A DNA stretch of 64,000 nucleotides, taken from NCBI GenBank assembly GCA_943912255.1, contig CALTTP010000009.1, forward strand, positions 1 to 64,000, written 5' to 3'. Below the pieces are notes generated by a model. It worked only from the letters and a program-made list of their open reading frames with translations. It was not told the origin of the DNA and made no database searches. Below, one piece after another: positions 8,406 to 17,270 of the stretch. The first letter of the stretch is position 1; every line of letters begins with the position of its first letter. This DNA is from an uncultured Peptoniphilaceae bacterium. GTDB taxonomy: Bacteria > Bacillota > Clostridia > Tissierellales > Peptoniphilaceae. A program made the position numbers and the translations under genes.

Positions 8406-8912
8406 TTACCCGATGATTTCATCAACGGACTTACCTCTTAATCTAGCAACATCACTTGCTTTTTTAAGATTTCTAAGTCCTTCCATAGTTGCGTTAACAA
8501 CATTTCTAGGGTTTGAAGTTCCAAGGGATTTTGAACGTATATCCTTAATTCCTGCCAATTCACAAACGTCACGAACAGGACCTCCTGCGATAACTCCAGT
8601 TCCTTCTGGCGCTGGTTTTAAGAATACTCTTCCTGCTCCGAACACTCCAACTATTTCATGAGGGATTGTAGCCCCAACAAGTGGCACTTCAATCATATGC
8701 TTTTTAGCATCTTGAACTCCCTTTCTAATAGCTTCAGGAACTTCTTGAGCTTTACCTGAACCGATTCCAACCTTACCATTTTTGTCACCAACTACAACAA
8801 TGGCACTGAATCTAAAGTTTCTACCACCCTTAACAACTTTTGCAACACGGTTGATAGCAACAACTCTTTCTTCTAATTCTAAACCTTCTACATTTTTAGT
8901 TAAAAGTTCCAA
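8406..8912 (-). CDS. rpsE: 30S ribosomal protein S5
   Basis: A 168-residue S5 with the double-stranded RNA-binding-like N-terminal domain (VVAINRVAKVVKGGRNFRFS) and the C-terminal domain (IAGGPVRDVCELAGIKDI). S5 helps control decoding accuracy and mRNA unwinding. Position between rplR and rpmD is standard. Confidence 0.97.
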   Translation of the reverse strand: MELLTKNVEGLELEERVVAINRVAKVVKGGRNFRFSAIVVVGDKNGKVGIGSGKAQEVPEAIRKGVQDAKKHMIEVPLVGATIPHEIVGVFGAGRVFLKPAPEGTGVIAGGPVRDVCELAGIKDIRSKSLGTSNPRNVVNATMEGLRNLKKASDVARLRGKSVDEIIG

Positions 8913-8929
8913 TATTGTACCTCCGTCTC

Positions 8930-9298
8930 CTAGAATTTCAATCCGGCTTCTCTAGCGGATTCTGCTAATTCTTTAATCTTACCATGGTATAGATATCCAG
9001 ATCTGTCAAAGACAACTTCTTCTATACCTAGTTTAACAGCTTTTTCTCCGATAGCTTTACCAACTACTTTAGCAGCCTCTTTATTTGAAGAGTTTTCCAA
9101 ACCGGATTTAATATCCTTGTCAAGAGTTGACGCTGATACTAAAGTTTTTCCTTCAACATCGTCTATGATTTGAGCATAGATATTAGTATTGCTCTTATAC
9201 ACGTTTAATCTTGGTTTTTCAGGAGTGCCGGAAAGATTTTTTCTTATTCTCTTATGTCTTGCTTTTCTATTGCCTTGCTTATCTACATGCTTTAACAT
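8930..9298 (-). CDS. rplR: 50S ribosomal protein L18
   Basis: A 122-residue L18, which binds 5S rRNA. It has the conserved RIRKNLSGTPEKPRLNVYKS and FDRSGYLYHGKIKELAESAR. Normal length, between rplF and rpsE. Confidence 0.97.
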   Translation of the reverse strand: MLKHVDKQGNRKARHKRIRKNLSGTPEKPRLNVYKSNTNIYAQIIDDVEGKTLVSASTLDKDIKSGLENSSNKEAAKVVGKAIGEKAVKLGIEEVVFDRSGYLYHGKIKELAESAREAGLKF

Positions 9299-9313
9299 CG
9301 ATTACTCCTTCCT

Positions 9314-9853
9314 TTACTTACCAGTTTTACCAACTTTACGTCTAACATATTCATCAGAGTATCTAACGCCTTTGCCCTTATATGGTTCAGGTTTTCTATG
9401 ATCTCTAATATTAGCCGTAAAGCTTCCAACTAATTGTTTATCTATTCCTGAAACCACAATAGTGTGGGCATCAGGTACTTCAACTGTAATTCCCTCAGGA
9501 TCTTCAATCTCAACAGGATGAGAAAAACCTAAGTTCAACACAAGTTTCTTGCCACTTTTACTAGCTCTATAACCAGTACCTTCGATTACTAAAGTCTTTT
9601 TAAAACCTTCAGTTACACCTTCAATCATATTAGCTAACAAGGTTCTTGTTAGTCCATGAATAGATTTGTGGTGCTTGCTTTCAGAAGGACGAGATATAGA
9701 TATAGTGTTGTCTTCTATATTTATAGTCATATCCCTGTCTAATCTTTGGTTAAGTTCACCCTTAGGGCCCTTAACGTGAACTAGATTTCCACCGTCAACT
9801 TTTACATCAACGCCGTTTGGGATTTCTATTGGTTTTAATCCAATTCTTGACAT
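9314..9853 (-). CDS. rplF: 50S ribosomal protein L6
   Basis: A 179-residue L6 made of two similar alpha/beta domains, starting MSRIGLKPIEIPNGVDVKVD and ending with the conserved RKPEPYKGKGVRYSDEYVRR motif. It contacts the sarcin-ricin region of 23S rRNA. Position between rpsH and rplR is standard. Confidence 0.97.
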   Translation of the reverse strand: MSRIGLKPIEIPNGVDVKVDGGNLVHVKGPKGELNQRLDRDMTINIEDNTISISRPSESKHHKSIHGLTRTLLANMIEGVTEGFKKTLVIEGTGYRASKSGKKLVLNLGFSHPVEIEDPEGITVEVPDAHTIVVSGIDKQLVGSFTANIRDHRKPEPYKGKGVRYSDEYVRRKVGKTGK

Positions 9854-9879
9854 GTTTACCTCCTAAATAATACTATCTA

Positions 9880-10275
9880 TTACCAAACGTAACAGATAAC
9901 CTCTCCACCTACACCCTCTTGTCTTGCAACCTTGTCGGTTACAACGCCTTTTGATGTAGAGATTACCGCTATTCCAAGACCTCCAAGTACTCTTGGTAGC
10001 TCTTGAGCCTTTACATATACTCTTAGACCAGGTTTAGATATTCTCTTGATACCAGAGATTACCCTTTCATCGTTAGGACCATATTTAAGATCTAGAGTTA
10101 TAATACCTTGTTTATCATCTTCTGTAACATTAAAACCATTGATAAAACCTTCATCTAACAAAATTTGAGCAACGTCTTTTTTCATTTTTGAAGAAGGTAT
10201 TTCAACTGATTTATGTTTAGCATTATTAGCATTTCTTATTCTCGATAGCATATCTGCTATAGGGTCTGTCATCAT
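9880..10275 (-). CDS. rpsH: 30S ribosomal protein S8
   Basis: A 131-residue S8, beginning with two in-frame ATG codons (MMTDPIADMLSRIRNAN); the ribosome binding site GGAGGAAG allows either. The C-terminal signature STSKGVVTDKVARQEGVGGE is present. S8 binds the central domain of 16S rRNA and represses the spc operon in enteric bacteria; no such site was identified here. Confidence 0.97.
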   Translation of the reverse strand: MMTDPIADMLSRIRNANNAKHKSVEIPSSKMKKDVAQILLDEGFINGFNVTEDDKQGIITLDLKYGPNDERVISGIKRISKPGLRVYVKAQELPRVLGGLGIAVISTSKGVVTDKVARQEGVGGEVICYVW

Positions 10276-10296
10276 AAAAGCTTCCTCCTCTCTATT

Positions 10297-10482
10297 TTAC
10301 CAGCTTGCTTTTCTTACGCCAGGGATTTCGCCTCTATAAGCCAATTCTCTAAAGCATATACGACAAATTCCATACTTTCTTAAGTAAGCATGAGGTCTAC
10401 CGCAAATCTTACATCTATTATAAGCCCTAGTACTGAACTTAGCAGGCTTTTGTTGTTTTGCAATCATTGATTTTTTTGCCAC
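10297..10482 (-). CDS. rpsZ: 30S ribosomal protein S14, zinc-binding type Z
   Basis: A 61-residue short-form S14 with an intact zinc site: Cys24, Cys27, Cys40 and Cys43 (RCKICGRPHAYLRKYGICRI). This is the zinc-dependent form that many Firmicutes back up with a zinc-free paralogue elsewhere; none is visible in this window. It follows rplE and precedes rpsH. Confidence 0.96.
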   Translation of the reverse strand: MAKKSMIAKQQKPAKFSTRAYNRCKICGRPHAYLRKYGICRICFRELAYRGEIPGVRKASW

Positions 10483-10498
10483 TATATTCCTCCTTAGA

Positions 10499-11041
10499 TT
10501 ACTTCCTAAATGGCATACCCATTAACTCTAACAGCTTCTTAGACTCTTCGTCAGTGTTAGCTGTAGTTACAACTACGATATCCATTCCTCTAATTTCATC
10601 TACCATATCGTATTCTATCTCAGGAAATATAAGTTGTTCTTTGATTCCAAGAGAGTAGTTACCTCTACCGTCAAAAGATGTAGCAGAAACTCCTCTAAAG
10701 TCCCTAACTCTTGGAAGTGAAATACTTACAAGTTTGTCAAGGAAATCGTACATTTTGGAACCTCTAAGAGTTACCTTAACTCCAACATTCATTCCTTCTC
10801 TTAACTTAAAGTTTGCAATTGACTTTTTAGCCTTTGTGATTACAGGTTTTTGTCCTGTAATAATTTGTATATCTCTAACTGCAGATTCAACAGCTTTTGG
10901 ATTTTCTTTAGAAGAACCTAGTCCTACATTGATAACAATCTTATCAAGCTTAGGAACTTCCATAACATTTCTATATCCAAACTGTTCTGTCATTGCAGGA
11001 ATAACTTCATTTCTATATTTTTCAACTAATCTGGAAGTCAC
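10499..11041 (-). CDS. rplE: 50S ribosomal protein L5
   Basis: A 180-residue L5, which binds 5S rRNA and contacts P-site tRNA. Conserved parts include NVGLGSSKENPKAVESAVRD and LPRVRDFRGVSATSFDGRGN. Normal length and order. Confidence 0.97.
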   Translation of the reverse strand: MTSRLVEKYRNEVIPAMTEQFGYRNVMEVPKLDKIVINVGLGSSKENPKAVESAVRDIQIITGQKPVITKAKKSIANFKLREGMNVGVKVTLRGSKMYDFLDKLVSISLPRVRDFRGVSATSFDGRGNYSLGIKEQLIFPEIEYDMVDEIRGMDIVVVTTANTDEESKKLLELMGMPFRK

Positions 11042-11056
11042 TAAATTACCCCCTCA

Positions 11057-11365
11057 CTATTTAATAGGCTTGTTGTCGGCTTTAGAAAATCTTGTCTTCT
11101 TGCCAGACTCAACCTTATATCCTATTCTAACGCCTTTTCCAGCCTTAGAATCATAATACATAACATTTGATGCATCAATAGCGCCTTCACTCTTAACAAT
11201 TCCACCAGGATTTTGAGGTCCTCTAGGCTTTTCATGTTTAGTTACAATATTCACGCCTTCAACAATCACTTTGTTAGTTTTAGGAAAAGTCTTTAAAACT
11301 TTACCCTTCTTACCTTTATCTGCACCGGCAATTACAATTACCGTATCATCTTTTCTAATTCTCAT
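11057..11365 (-). CDS. rplX: 50S ribosomal protein L24
   Basis: A 102-residue L24 with a KOW motif (VIVIAGADKGKKGKVLKTFP). I start at MRIRKDDTVIV, about 8 bases after a clear GGAGGTG; the longer in-frame start lies within that ribosome binding site. L24 begins assembly of the large subunit. Confidence 0.96.
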   Translation of the reverse strand: MRIRKDDTVIVIAGADKGKKGKVLKTFPKTNKVIVEGVNIVTKHEKPRGPQNPGGIVKSEGAIDASNVMYYDSKAGKGVRIGYKVESGKKTRFSKADNKPIK

Positions 11366-11380
11366 GTGATACACCTCCAA

Positions 11381-11749
11381 CTATATAACTTCAGGTGCCA
11401 AAGAAATTATCTTCATGAAGTTTCCGGATCTTAACTCTCTAGTTACAGTACCGAAAATTCTAGTACCTACCGGATTCTTATCATCTTTTACAATTACCGC
11501 TGCGTTGTCATCAAATCTAATATGACTTCCGTCCCTTCTGCTTACACCTGTCTTAGTTCTAACGATAACAGCCTTTACAACGTCACCCTTCTTAACAACT
11601 CCTCCGGGTGTTGCAGTTTTAACGGTACAAACTACTATATCCCCAATATTGGCGTACTTTTTCTTAGTACCTCCTAAAATTCTTATAACTAGTAGCTCTC
11701 TCGCACCAGAGTTATCTGCGACTCTTAAACGACTTTCTTGTTGAATCAT
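11381..11749 (-). CDS. rplN: 50S ribosomal protein L14
   Basis: A 122-residue L14 starting MIQQESRLRVADNSGARELL, with GSHIRFDDNAAVIVKDDKNP further in. It lies at the subunit interface. Its stop is 15 bases before the rplX start chosen here. Confidence 0.97.
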   Translation of the reverse strand: MIQQESRLRVADNSGARELLVIRILGGTKKKYANIGDIVVCTVKTATPGGVVKKGDVVKAVIVRTKTGVSRRDGSHIRFDDNAAVIVKDDKNPVGTRIFGTVTRELRSGNFMKIISLAPEVI

Positions 11750-11775
11750 TTAGTTTCTCCTTTCTAGTAATAAGA

Positions 11776-12030
11776 TTATTTTGCTCTTTCGAGGATTTCT
11801 ACTAATCTCCATCTCTTTTCTCTAGAGATAGGCTTAGTTTCCATTATCTTTACTTTGTCACCAATATTACATTCATTATTTTCATCATGAGCTTTAAACT
11901 TAGCAGTGTTTTTCATCTGTTTATTATAAAGCGGATGGGCAACAAAAGTATTTACAGCTACAACGATAGTTTTATCCATTTTATCCGATACAACAGTACC
12001 GATTATTGTCTTTCTTTGATTTCTTTCCAT
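11776..12030 (-). CDS. rpsQ: 30S ribosomal protein S17
   Basis: An 84-residue OB-fold S17, beginning MERNQRKTIIGTVVSDKMDK and containing the family ISREKRWRLVEILE ending. It binds 16S rRNA helix 11. Standard position between rpmC and rplN. Confidence 0.97.
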   Translation of the reverse strand: MERNQRKTIIGTVVSDKMDKTIVVAVNTFVAHPLYNKQMKNTAKFKAHDENNECNIGDKVKIMETKPISREKRWRLVEILERAK

Positions 12031-12034
12031 CAGA

Positions 12035-12241
12035 TTAAGCCTCCTTACCTATATTAAGCTCTCGCTCTCTTACGATTGTCTTAATGCGGGCTATATCTCT
12101 TTTAACTCCACCTATTCTCATAGGGTTTTCCAACTGTCCGGTTGCCAATTGAAAACGCAAGTTGAAAAGTTCAACCTTTAAGTCCTTTAGAGAACTTTGT
12201 AATTGAGCGTCGGACATTTGACGTATTTCTTTAGTTTTCAT
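12035..12241 (-). CDS. rpmC: 50S ribosomal protein L29
   Basis: A 68-residue coiled-coil L29, starting MKTKEIRQMSDAQLQSSLKD. The ATG overlaps the end of rplP by 11 bases, indicating translational coupling; a longer in-frame start would lie deep inside rplP and is not credible. It binds near the exit tunnel. Confidence 0.95.
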   Translation of the reverse strand: MKTKEIRQMSDAQLQSSLKDLKVELFNLRFQLATGQLENPMRIGGVKRDIARIKTIVRERELNIGKEA

Positions 12242-12671
12242 CAGCTTCACCGTCCTTTTCCATATTTTCACGAGCTACGAATTTTGTTTTAATTGGAAGC
12301 TTATGTGCAGCAAGTCTCATAGCCTCTCTAGCAATAGACTCAGTAACACCTGACATTTCAAACAAAACTCTACCCGGTTTAATTACAGCTACCCAGTATT
12401 CTGGATTACCCTTACCAGAACCCATACGTACTTCTGCAGGTTTTTCAGTTACCGGTTTATCAGGAAATACTTTTATCCAAATATTTCCGCCTCTTTTTAT
12501 ATATCTAGTCATCGCACGTCTTGCGGCTTCTATTTGATTTGCAGTCATCCAGCAAGGCTCCAAAGCTTGAAGGCCATAATCACCGTAAGCTAATTGGTTT
12601 CCCTTATGAGCTTTACCGGTCATTCTGCCTCTGTGAACCTTACGATGCTTAACTCTTTTAGGCATTAACAT
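12231..12671 (-). CDS. rplP: 50S ribosomal protein L16
   Basis: A 146-residue L16 beginning MLMPKRVKHRKVHRGRMTGK, with the conserved RRAMTRYIKRGGNIWIKVFP and MGSGKGNPEYWVAVIKPGR. It helps shape the A site and peptidyl-transferase centre. It overlaps rpmC by 11 bases. Confidence 0.97.
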   Translation of the reverse strand: MLMPKRVKHRKVHRGRMTGKAHKGNQLAYGDYGLQALEPCWMTANQIEAARRAMTRYIKRGGNIWIKVFPDKPVTEKPAEVRMGSGKGNPEYWVAVIKPGRVLFEMSGVTESIAREAMRLAAHKLPIKTKFVARENMEKDGEADEN

Positions 12672-12691
12672 AGATTCTTTCCTCCTATGAA

Positions 12692-13429
12692 CTATTTGTT
12701 TTCTGATTGACCTCTGTTATTTCTCTTTGGGTTATTTCTTCTATTTCTCTTATTTCTTCTTCTGTTGTCTTTGATTTCAGGAAGTTTAGCTTCCTTCATA
12801 CCAGGAAGAACCTCACCCTTGTATATCCAAACTTTAACACCAAGCTTACCATAAGTAGTATCAGCTTCAGCAAAACCATAACTTATGTCCGCTCTAAGAG
12901 TTTGAAGAGGAATAGTTCCTTCACTATAACCTTCAGTTCTAGCCATATCAGCACCGCCAACACGTCCAGAAACAGAAGTCTTAACACCCTTAGCTCCAGC
13001 TCTCATACTTCTTTGAATAGCTTGTTTCATAGCCCTTCTAAAAGAAATTCTTCTTTCTAGAGAAGCAGCTATATTTTCAGCTACTAGCTGTGCATCTAAA
13101 TCAGGTCTTTTAACTTCTTCAACATTTATAATAACTTGCTTTTCAGTCAATTTTTCTAATTTATTTCTTAATACTTCAACACCGGCACCTTGTCTACCAA
13201 TTACCATTCCGGGTTTTGCAGTATTGATTGTAACCTTAATCTTGTTAGAAGCTCTTTCGATTTGAATATCTGAAACACCAGATAAGAAAACTTCCTTTTT
13301 AACCAATTCACGAATGCTATTGTCTTCAACTAGTAAATCGGCAAAGTCCTTCTTATCGGCAAACCACTTAGAACTCCAGTCTTTAATTACTCCAACTCTT
13401 AAACCGTGTGGATTAACTTTTTGACCCAT
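12692..13429 (-). CDS. rpsC: 30S ribosomal protein S3
   Basis: A 245-residue S3, somewhat longer than the usual ~215-230 because of a basic, Asn/Arg-rich C-terminal tail (about residues 215-245). It carries the KH domain with the GMVIGRQGAGVEVLRNKLEK loop. S3 lies at the mRNA entry channel and helps unwind mRNA. Confidence 0.97.
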   Translation of the reverse strand: MGQKVNPHGLRVGVIKDWSSKWFADKKDFADLLVEDNSIRELVKKEVFLSGVSDIQIERASNKIKVTINTAKPGMVIGRQGAGVEVLRNKLEKLTEKQVIINVEEVKRPDLDAQLVAENIAASLERRISFRRAMKQAIQRSMRAGAKGVKTSVSGRVGGADMARTEGYSEGTIPLQTLRADISYGFAEADTTYGKLGVKVWIYKGEVLPGMKEAKLPEIKDNRRRNKRNRRNNPKRNNRGQSENK

Positions 13430-13444
13430 ATTCGCTTACCCTCC

Positions 13445-13780
13445 TTATTCTCTTTCCTTAACTACAACACCAATATGGCTTGATCTCTTTAAAATCGGAT
13501 AAGCCGAACCCTTAGCCTTAGGTCTCCATCTTTTCATGACAGGAGCCTGATTAGCATAAGCATGGGCTACGATAAGCTCATCCCTATCCAAGTTGAAATT
13601 ATGCTCAGCATTGGCAATAGCAGACTTTAACACTTTTTCTAAAAGTCTAGCTCCCTTTTTAGGAGTAAATTTCAAAATCGCTAGGGCCTCATCAACATTT
13701 TTACCTCTAATTTCCTTACAAATAAAGTTAACCTTAAGAGGTGATATTCTTTCATATTTAGCAATAGCCTTTACTTCCAT
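13445..13780 (-). CDS. rplV: 50S ribosomal protein L22
   Basis: A 111-residue L22 with the conserved tip and end MKRWRPKAKGSAYPILKRSS. Its beta-hairpin lines the exit tunnel. Between rpsS and rpsC, as usual. Confidence 0.97.
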   Translation of the reverse strand: MEVKAIAKYERISPLKVNFICKEIRGKNVDEALAILKFTPKKGARLLEKVLKSAIANAEHNFNLDRDELIVAHAYANQAPVMKRWRPKAKGSAYPILKRSSHIGVVVKERE

Positions 13781-13791
13781 ATCCAGTCCTC

Positions 13792-14076
13792 CTATCTAAC
13801 CTTACTAGCCTTTTCACTTTTACCAACATGGCCTCTATAAGTTCTAGTAGTAACAAATTCTCCAAGCTTATGTCCAACCATGTCTTCAGTTATATAAATC
13901 GGTAAATGCTTTCTACCATCATGTACCGCAATTGTGTGTCCAACGAATTGTGGAAAAATTGTAGATCTACGAGACCAAGTCTTAACTACTTGTTTCTTGT
14001 CATCAGCATTTAAGGCTTCAACCTTCTTTAGCAGATGAGCATCACAAAATGGTCCCTTTTTAACGGATCTTCCCAT
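13792..14076 (-). CDS. rpsS: 30S ribosomal protein S19
   Basis: A 94-residue S19 starting MGRSVKKGPFCDAHLLKKVE and containing GHKLGEFVTTRTYRGHVGK. It lies in the 30S head near S13. Normal length and order. Confidence 0.97.
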   Translation of the reverse strand: MGRSVKKGPFCDAHLLKKVEALNADDKKQVVKTWSRRSTIFPQFVGHTIAVHDGRKHLPIYITEDMVGHKLGEFVTTRTYRGHVGKSEKASKVR

Positions 14077-14091
14077 TAAAACCCCTCCTTA

Positions 14092-14925
14092 TTACTTATT
14101 TCTTCTTCTTACAATGTATGCATTAGACTTCTTGGATCTCTTTCTAGTCTTAAGTCCAACAGCAGGTTTACCCCAAGGTGTAGATGGTGCAGGACGACCG
14201 ATTGGAGTTCTACCTTCCCCACCACCATGAGGGTGATCTACTGGGTTCATCGCAGAACCTCTTACATGAGGTCTCTTACCAAGATGTCTGTTTCTACCAG
14301 CCTTACCTAAAGTAACAAGCTCGTGAGAAATATTTCCAACCTGTCCAATAGTTGCACGACATTCAAGATGTATAAGTCTAAACTCTCCAGAAGGTAATCT
14401 TAATTGAGCAAATTCCCCTTCCTTAGCCATCAATTGGGCTTCAGCTCCAGCAGTTCTTGCAAGTTGACCACCCTTACCAGGCTTTAACTCAATATTATGA
14501 ACTGTAGTACCAACAGGAATATTTCTTAGCTTTAAAGCATTACCTATCATAATATCCGCATCTTCACCAGATTCAATAGTATATCCTACCTTTAATCCGT
14601 GAGGAGCAAGAATATATCTCTTTTCACCATCAGCATAATTTAAAAGTGCGATATTTGCAGTTCTATTAGGATCGTATTCAATAGAAGCTACCTTTGCAGG
14701 TATTCCATCCTTGTCCCTTTTAAAGTCAATTATTCTATATTTTCTCTTAGCACCGCCGCCTCTGTGACGAACAGTAATCCTACCATATGAATTTCTACCA
14801 CCTGATTTGTTCAAGTTCACTAAAAGTGACCTTTCAGGTTGTTTATCCTTTGTGATTTCTTCAAAGCTTAGTACGGACATTCCACGTACGCCGGCAGAGG
14901 TTGGTTTGTATTTTCTTATAGCCAT
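14092..14925 (-). CDS. rplB: 50S ribosomal protein L2
   Basis: A 277-residue L2 with an OB domain, an SH3-like barrel and the hallmark MNPVDHPHGGGEGRTPIGRP containing the conserved histidine near the peptidyl-transferase centre. Standard S10-operon position. Confidence 0.98.
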   Translation of the reverse strand: MAIRKYKPTSAGVRGMSVLSFEEITKDKQPERSLLVNLNKSGGRNSYGRITVRHRGGGAKRKYRIIDFKRDKDGIPAKVASIEYDPNRTANIALLNYADGEKRYILAPHGLKVGYTIESGEDADIMIGNALKLRNIPVGTTVHNIELKPGKGGQLARTAGAEAQLMAKEGEFAQLRLPSGEFRLIHLECRATIGQVGNISHELVTLGKAGRNRHLGKRPHVRGSAMNPVDHPHGGGEGRTPIGRPAPSTPWGKPAVGLKTRKRSKKSNAYIVRRRNK

Positions 14926-14940
14926 TTATTTACCTCCTAA

Positions 14941-15237
14941 TTATAATCCTTCAAAGAATTCAATTTCTTTTGAATCCGGTTTTAAAGTTACAATAGCTTT
15001 TTTCCAAGTAGGAGTCTTACCTTGATTTTGTCCCATTCTCTTTAACTTTCCAGGAACAGTCATGGTGTTTACCTTAGCTACCTTAACCCCTTCTCCGAAA
15101 ACAACTTCAATTGCTTTTTTTATCTCTGATTTATTTGCATTTCTAGCAACCTTGAAAGTGTAGACCCCTTGGTCCATTCTATCCATGGATGCCTCTGTGA
15201 TAATAGGTTTAATAATAATATCGTAAGGTGACATCAT
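14941..15237 (-). CDS. rplW: 50S ribosomal protein L23
   Basis: A 98-residue L23 starting MMSPYDIIIKPIITEASMD. It is the tunnel-exit docking site for trigger factor and SRP. Its first base overlaps the last base of rplD, implying coupled translation. Confidence 0.96.
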   Translation of the reverse strand: MMSPYDIIIKPIITEASMDRMDQGVYTFKVARNANKSEIKKAIEVVFGEGVKVAKVNTMTVPGKLKRMGQNQGKTPTWKKAIVTLKPDSKEIEFFEGL

Positions 15238-15860
15238 TATGCAAACACCTCCTCAATCTTCTTAACTGAATCTTGTGTCAGAATAAGAGAATCGTGTTTT
15301 AAAAGATCATATACATTGATTTTATCAGCAGTTGCAACACTAACCCCTTCAATATTTCTAAAAGAACGAGCGATATGTGCATCATCAGCATCAATTATGA
15401 TTAAAGCCTTTCTAGAAGCCTTTATGTTATTTAAAACACTCTTAGCAGTCTTAGTGCTGAAACCATCAAGTTTCAATGCATCTAATACGATTAATTCTTC
15501 ATCATTTAATTTTGAAGTTAAAACAGACTTTAACGCAAGTCTTCTTACCTTCTTAGGCACTTTATAGCTGTAGTCCCTTGGTTTTGGAGCAAATACAATT
15601 CCTCCACCTTTCCATTGAGGACTTCTGATACTACCTTGACGAGCACGTCCAGTACCTTTTTGTCTCCAAGGTTTCTTTCCTCCGCCTCTAACCTCAGCTC
15701 TTGTCTTCGCGGATTGAGTGCCTTGTCTTTTGTTTGCAAGTTGATTTTTAACAACTTCGTAAACAACATGTTCATTTACTTCTACGCCAAATATATCTTC
15801 TCTAAGATCTATATTTCCAACAGATTCACCTTGTTGGTTTAACATTTTAATGCTAGGCAT
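15237..15860 (-). CDS. rplD: 50S ribosomal protein L4
   Basis: A 207-residue L4 with the internal loop RGGGKKPWRQKGTGRARQGS that extends into the tunnel. L4 is the known autogenous regulator of S10 operons in several bacteria, which fits the long structured leader upstream of rpsJ here, though a site for it was not proved. Confidence 0.97.
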   Translation of the reverse strand: MPSIKMLNQQGESVGNIDLREDIFGVEVNEHVVYEVVKNQLANKRQGTQSAKTRAEVRGGGKKPWRQKGTGRARQGSIRSPQWKGGGIVFAPKPRDYSYKVPKKVRRLALKSVLTSKLNDEELIVLDALKLDGFSTKTAKSVLNNIKASRKALIIIDADDAHIARSFRNIEGVSVATADKINVYDLLKHDSLILTQDSVKKIEEVFA

Positions 15861-15880
15861 GTTCCATCCCCCTTCCTAAA

Positions 15881-16510
15881 CTAATTAGCCTTTACAGACT
15901 CTCTCAATGTTACAAGTCCACCTTTAGGTCCGGGAACAGCTCCCTTAACTAAAATTAGATTCTTATCTGCGTCAACTCTAACAACTTGTAGGTTTTGAAC
16001 AGTAACACGTTCATTACCCATCTTACCGCTACCTTTTCTTCCTTTGAATACACGTCCAGGATATGCAGAAGCAGATCTAGCACCCGCAACTCTATGGGAT
16101 TTAGAACCGTGACTTTCAGGACCTCTGCCGTAGTTGTATCTAACGATAGCACCTTGAGTTCCCTTACCCTTAGAAGTTCCAAAAACGTCAATCTTATCAT
16201 TTTCCTTAAAAATGTCCACCTTGATTTCAGAACCTAGTTCATAAGCAGCTGCATCTTCAACACGAAACTCTCTTAAATATTTCTTGTATCCAGCATTTGC
16301 CTTGTCAAGATGACCCTTCATTGGTTGGTTTACCTTATGTTCCTTCATATCAACATAACCAACTTGAATAGCATTATATCCGTCAGTTTCAACTGACTTA
16401 ACTTGAGTAACTATCATAGGGCCTGCCTCTATAACAGTTACAGGAATCAACTGTCCATTTTCACCGAAAATTTGAGTCATTCCAATTTTCTTTCCCAATA
16501 TACTCTTCAT
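15881..16510 (-). CDS. rplC: 50S ribosomal protein L3
   Basis: A 209-residue L3, start chosen at MKSILGKKIGMTQIFGENGQ as in the family; two codons upstream lies an alternative ATG. The methylatable glutamine region GRGPESHGSKSHRVAGARS is conserved. L3 is an early assembly protein of the 50S. Confidence 0.97.
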   Translation of the reverse strand: MKSILGKKIGMTQIFGENGQLIPVTVIEAGPMIVTQVKSVETDGYNAIQVGYVDMKEHKVNQPMKGHLDKANAGYKKYLREFRVEDAAAYELGSEIKVDIFKENDKIDVFGTSKGKGTQGAIVRYNYGRGPESHGSKSHRVAGARSASAYPGRVFKGRKGSGKMGNERVTVQNLQVVRVDADKNLILVKGAVPGPKGGLVTLRESVKAN

Positions 16511-16564
16511 GAGCACACCTCCTAATTACTTACAGCGGATTGTCCACTTACAATCATACTAAGA

Positions 16565-16873
16565 TTAAAGCTTGATCTCGATATCAACACCAGCAGGAAG
16601 ATTCAATTTCTTTAAAGCTTCAAGAGTGTTTTTATTTGGATCAACGATATCGATTAGTCTTTTATGTGTTCTTTGTTCAAACTGCTCTCTACTGTCCTTG
16701 TATTTGTGAACAGCCCTAAGAATAGTTACAACCTCTTTCTCAGTTGGAAGAGGAATAGGTCCAGAAACTTGCGCTCCAGTTCTCTTAGTTGCATCCACAA
16801 TCTTGTGAGCAGATTGATCGATTAACTCATGATCATAAGCTCTTAGTCTAATTCTTATCTTTTGTTTTGCCAT
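16565..16873 (-). CDS. rpsJ: 30S ribosomal protein S10
   Basis: A 102-residue S10, first gene of the supercluster. I start at MAKQKIRIRLRAYDHELIDQ, 6-7 bases after AAGGAGG; the reading frame extends upstream but that part lies in the leader. S10 also acts as NusE in antitermination. It has the usual RTGAQVSGPIPLPTEKEVVT. Confidence 0.97.
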   Translation of the reverse strand: MAKQKIRIRLRAYDHELIDQSAHKIVDATKRTGAQVSGPIPLPTEKEVVTILRAVHKYKDSREQFEQRTHKRLIDIVDPNKNTLEALKKLNLPAGVDIEIKL

Positions 16874-17073
16874 TATAGGCACCTCCTTGAAATTTTGGAA
16901 GCGTCTGATTACTTTCGGCATCCACCCATCCGGGTGTATCGTGTCTCAATTTTTAAAAAGACCTTTCGGTCTAAGTAATCCCTTCGCCCAAATCAAAGTT
17001 TGGACTTACTCCACGGAAATTCCCTGAAAACCTCAGCAACCTCCCGTTTCAACGCTTTTCCTTTTTTTGACAC
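16874..17073 (-). promoter_or_regulatory. Long structured leader of the S10 operon
   Basis: About 200 nt separate the predicted transcription start from rpsJ. The RNA strand contains several hairpins: AGACC-GAAA-GGTCT followed by T's at 16954-16972 (attenuator-like), and CACCC/GGGTG around 16922-16936. Firmicute S10 operons commonly carry an L4-responsive leader at this place; assignment to that class is by position and structure, and needs a covariance-model match to confirm. Confidence 0.5.
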
Positions 17074-17079
17074 TCATAC

Positions 17080-17108
17080 ATTATACACAAAGGTTAGATT
17101 AAATGCAA
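17080..17108 (-). promoter_or_regulatory. Sigma-A promoter of the S10-spc-alpha supercluster
   Basis: The minus strand carries TTGCAT (17103-17108), a 17-bp spacer and a perfect TATAAT (17080-17085). The start would be near 17073. An AT-rich tract with A/T runs upstream could act as an UP element, as expected for a ribosomal promoter. Confidence 0.85.
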
Positions 17109-17210
17109 GCTTTTTTAAAAGTTTTTTCAATATTTTTGAGATTATTACAAAAATGTAATTCCCTTCCTTATTATATAGAGATAGCCATTACAGTTCAAGG
17201 CCTACTTACC

Positions 17211-17239
17211 TTGTCAGTTTAGAAATTACTATTTATAAT
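17211..17239 (+). promoter_or_regulatory. Sigma-A promoter for the two-gene plus-strand unit
   Basis: TTGTCA at 17211-17216, a 17-bp spacer and TATAAT at 17234-17239, about 30 bases before the next start codon. The 349-base gap between rpsJ and this unit therefore holds two divergent promoters and the S10 leader. Confidence 0.85.
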
Positions 17240-17270
17240 GGTAAATAGGAGTTTAATTTAGGAGGAAATT

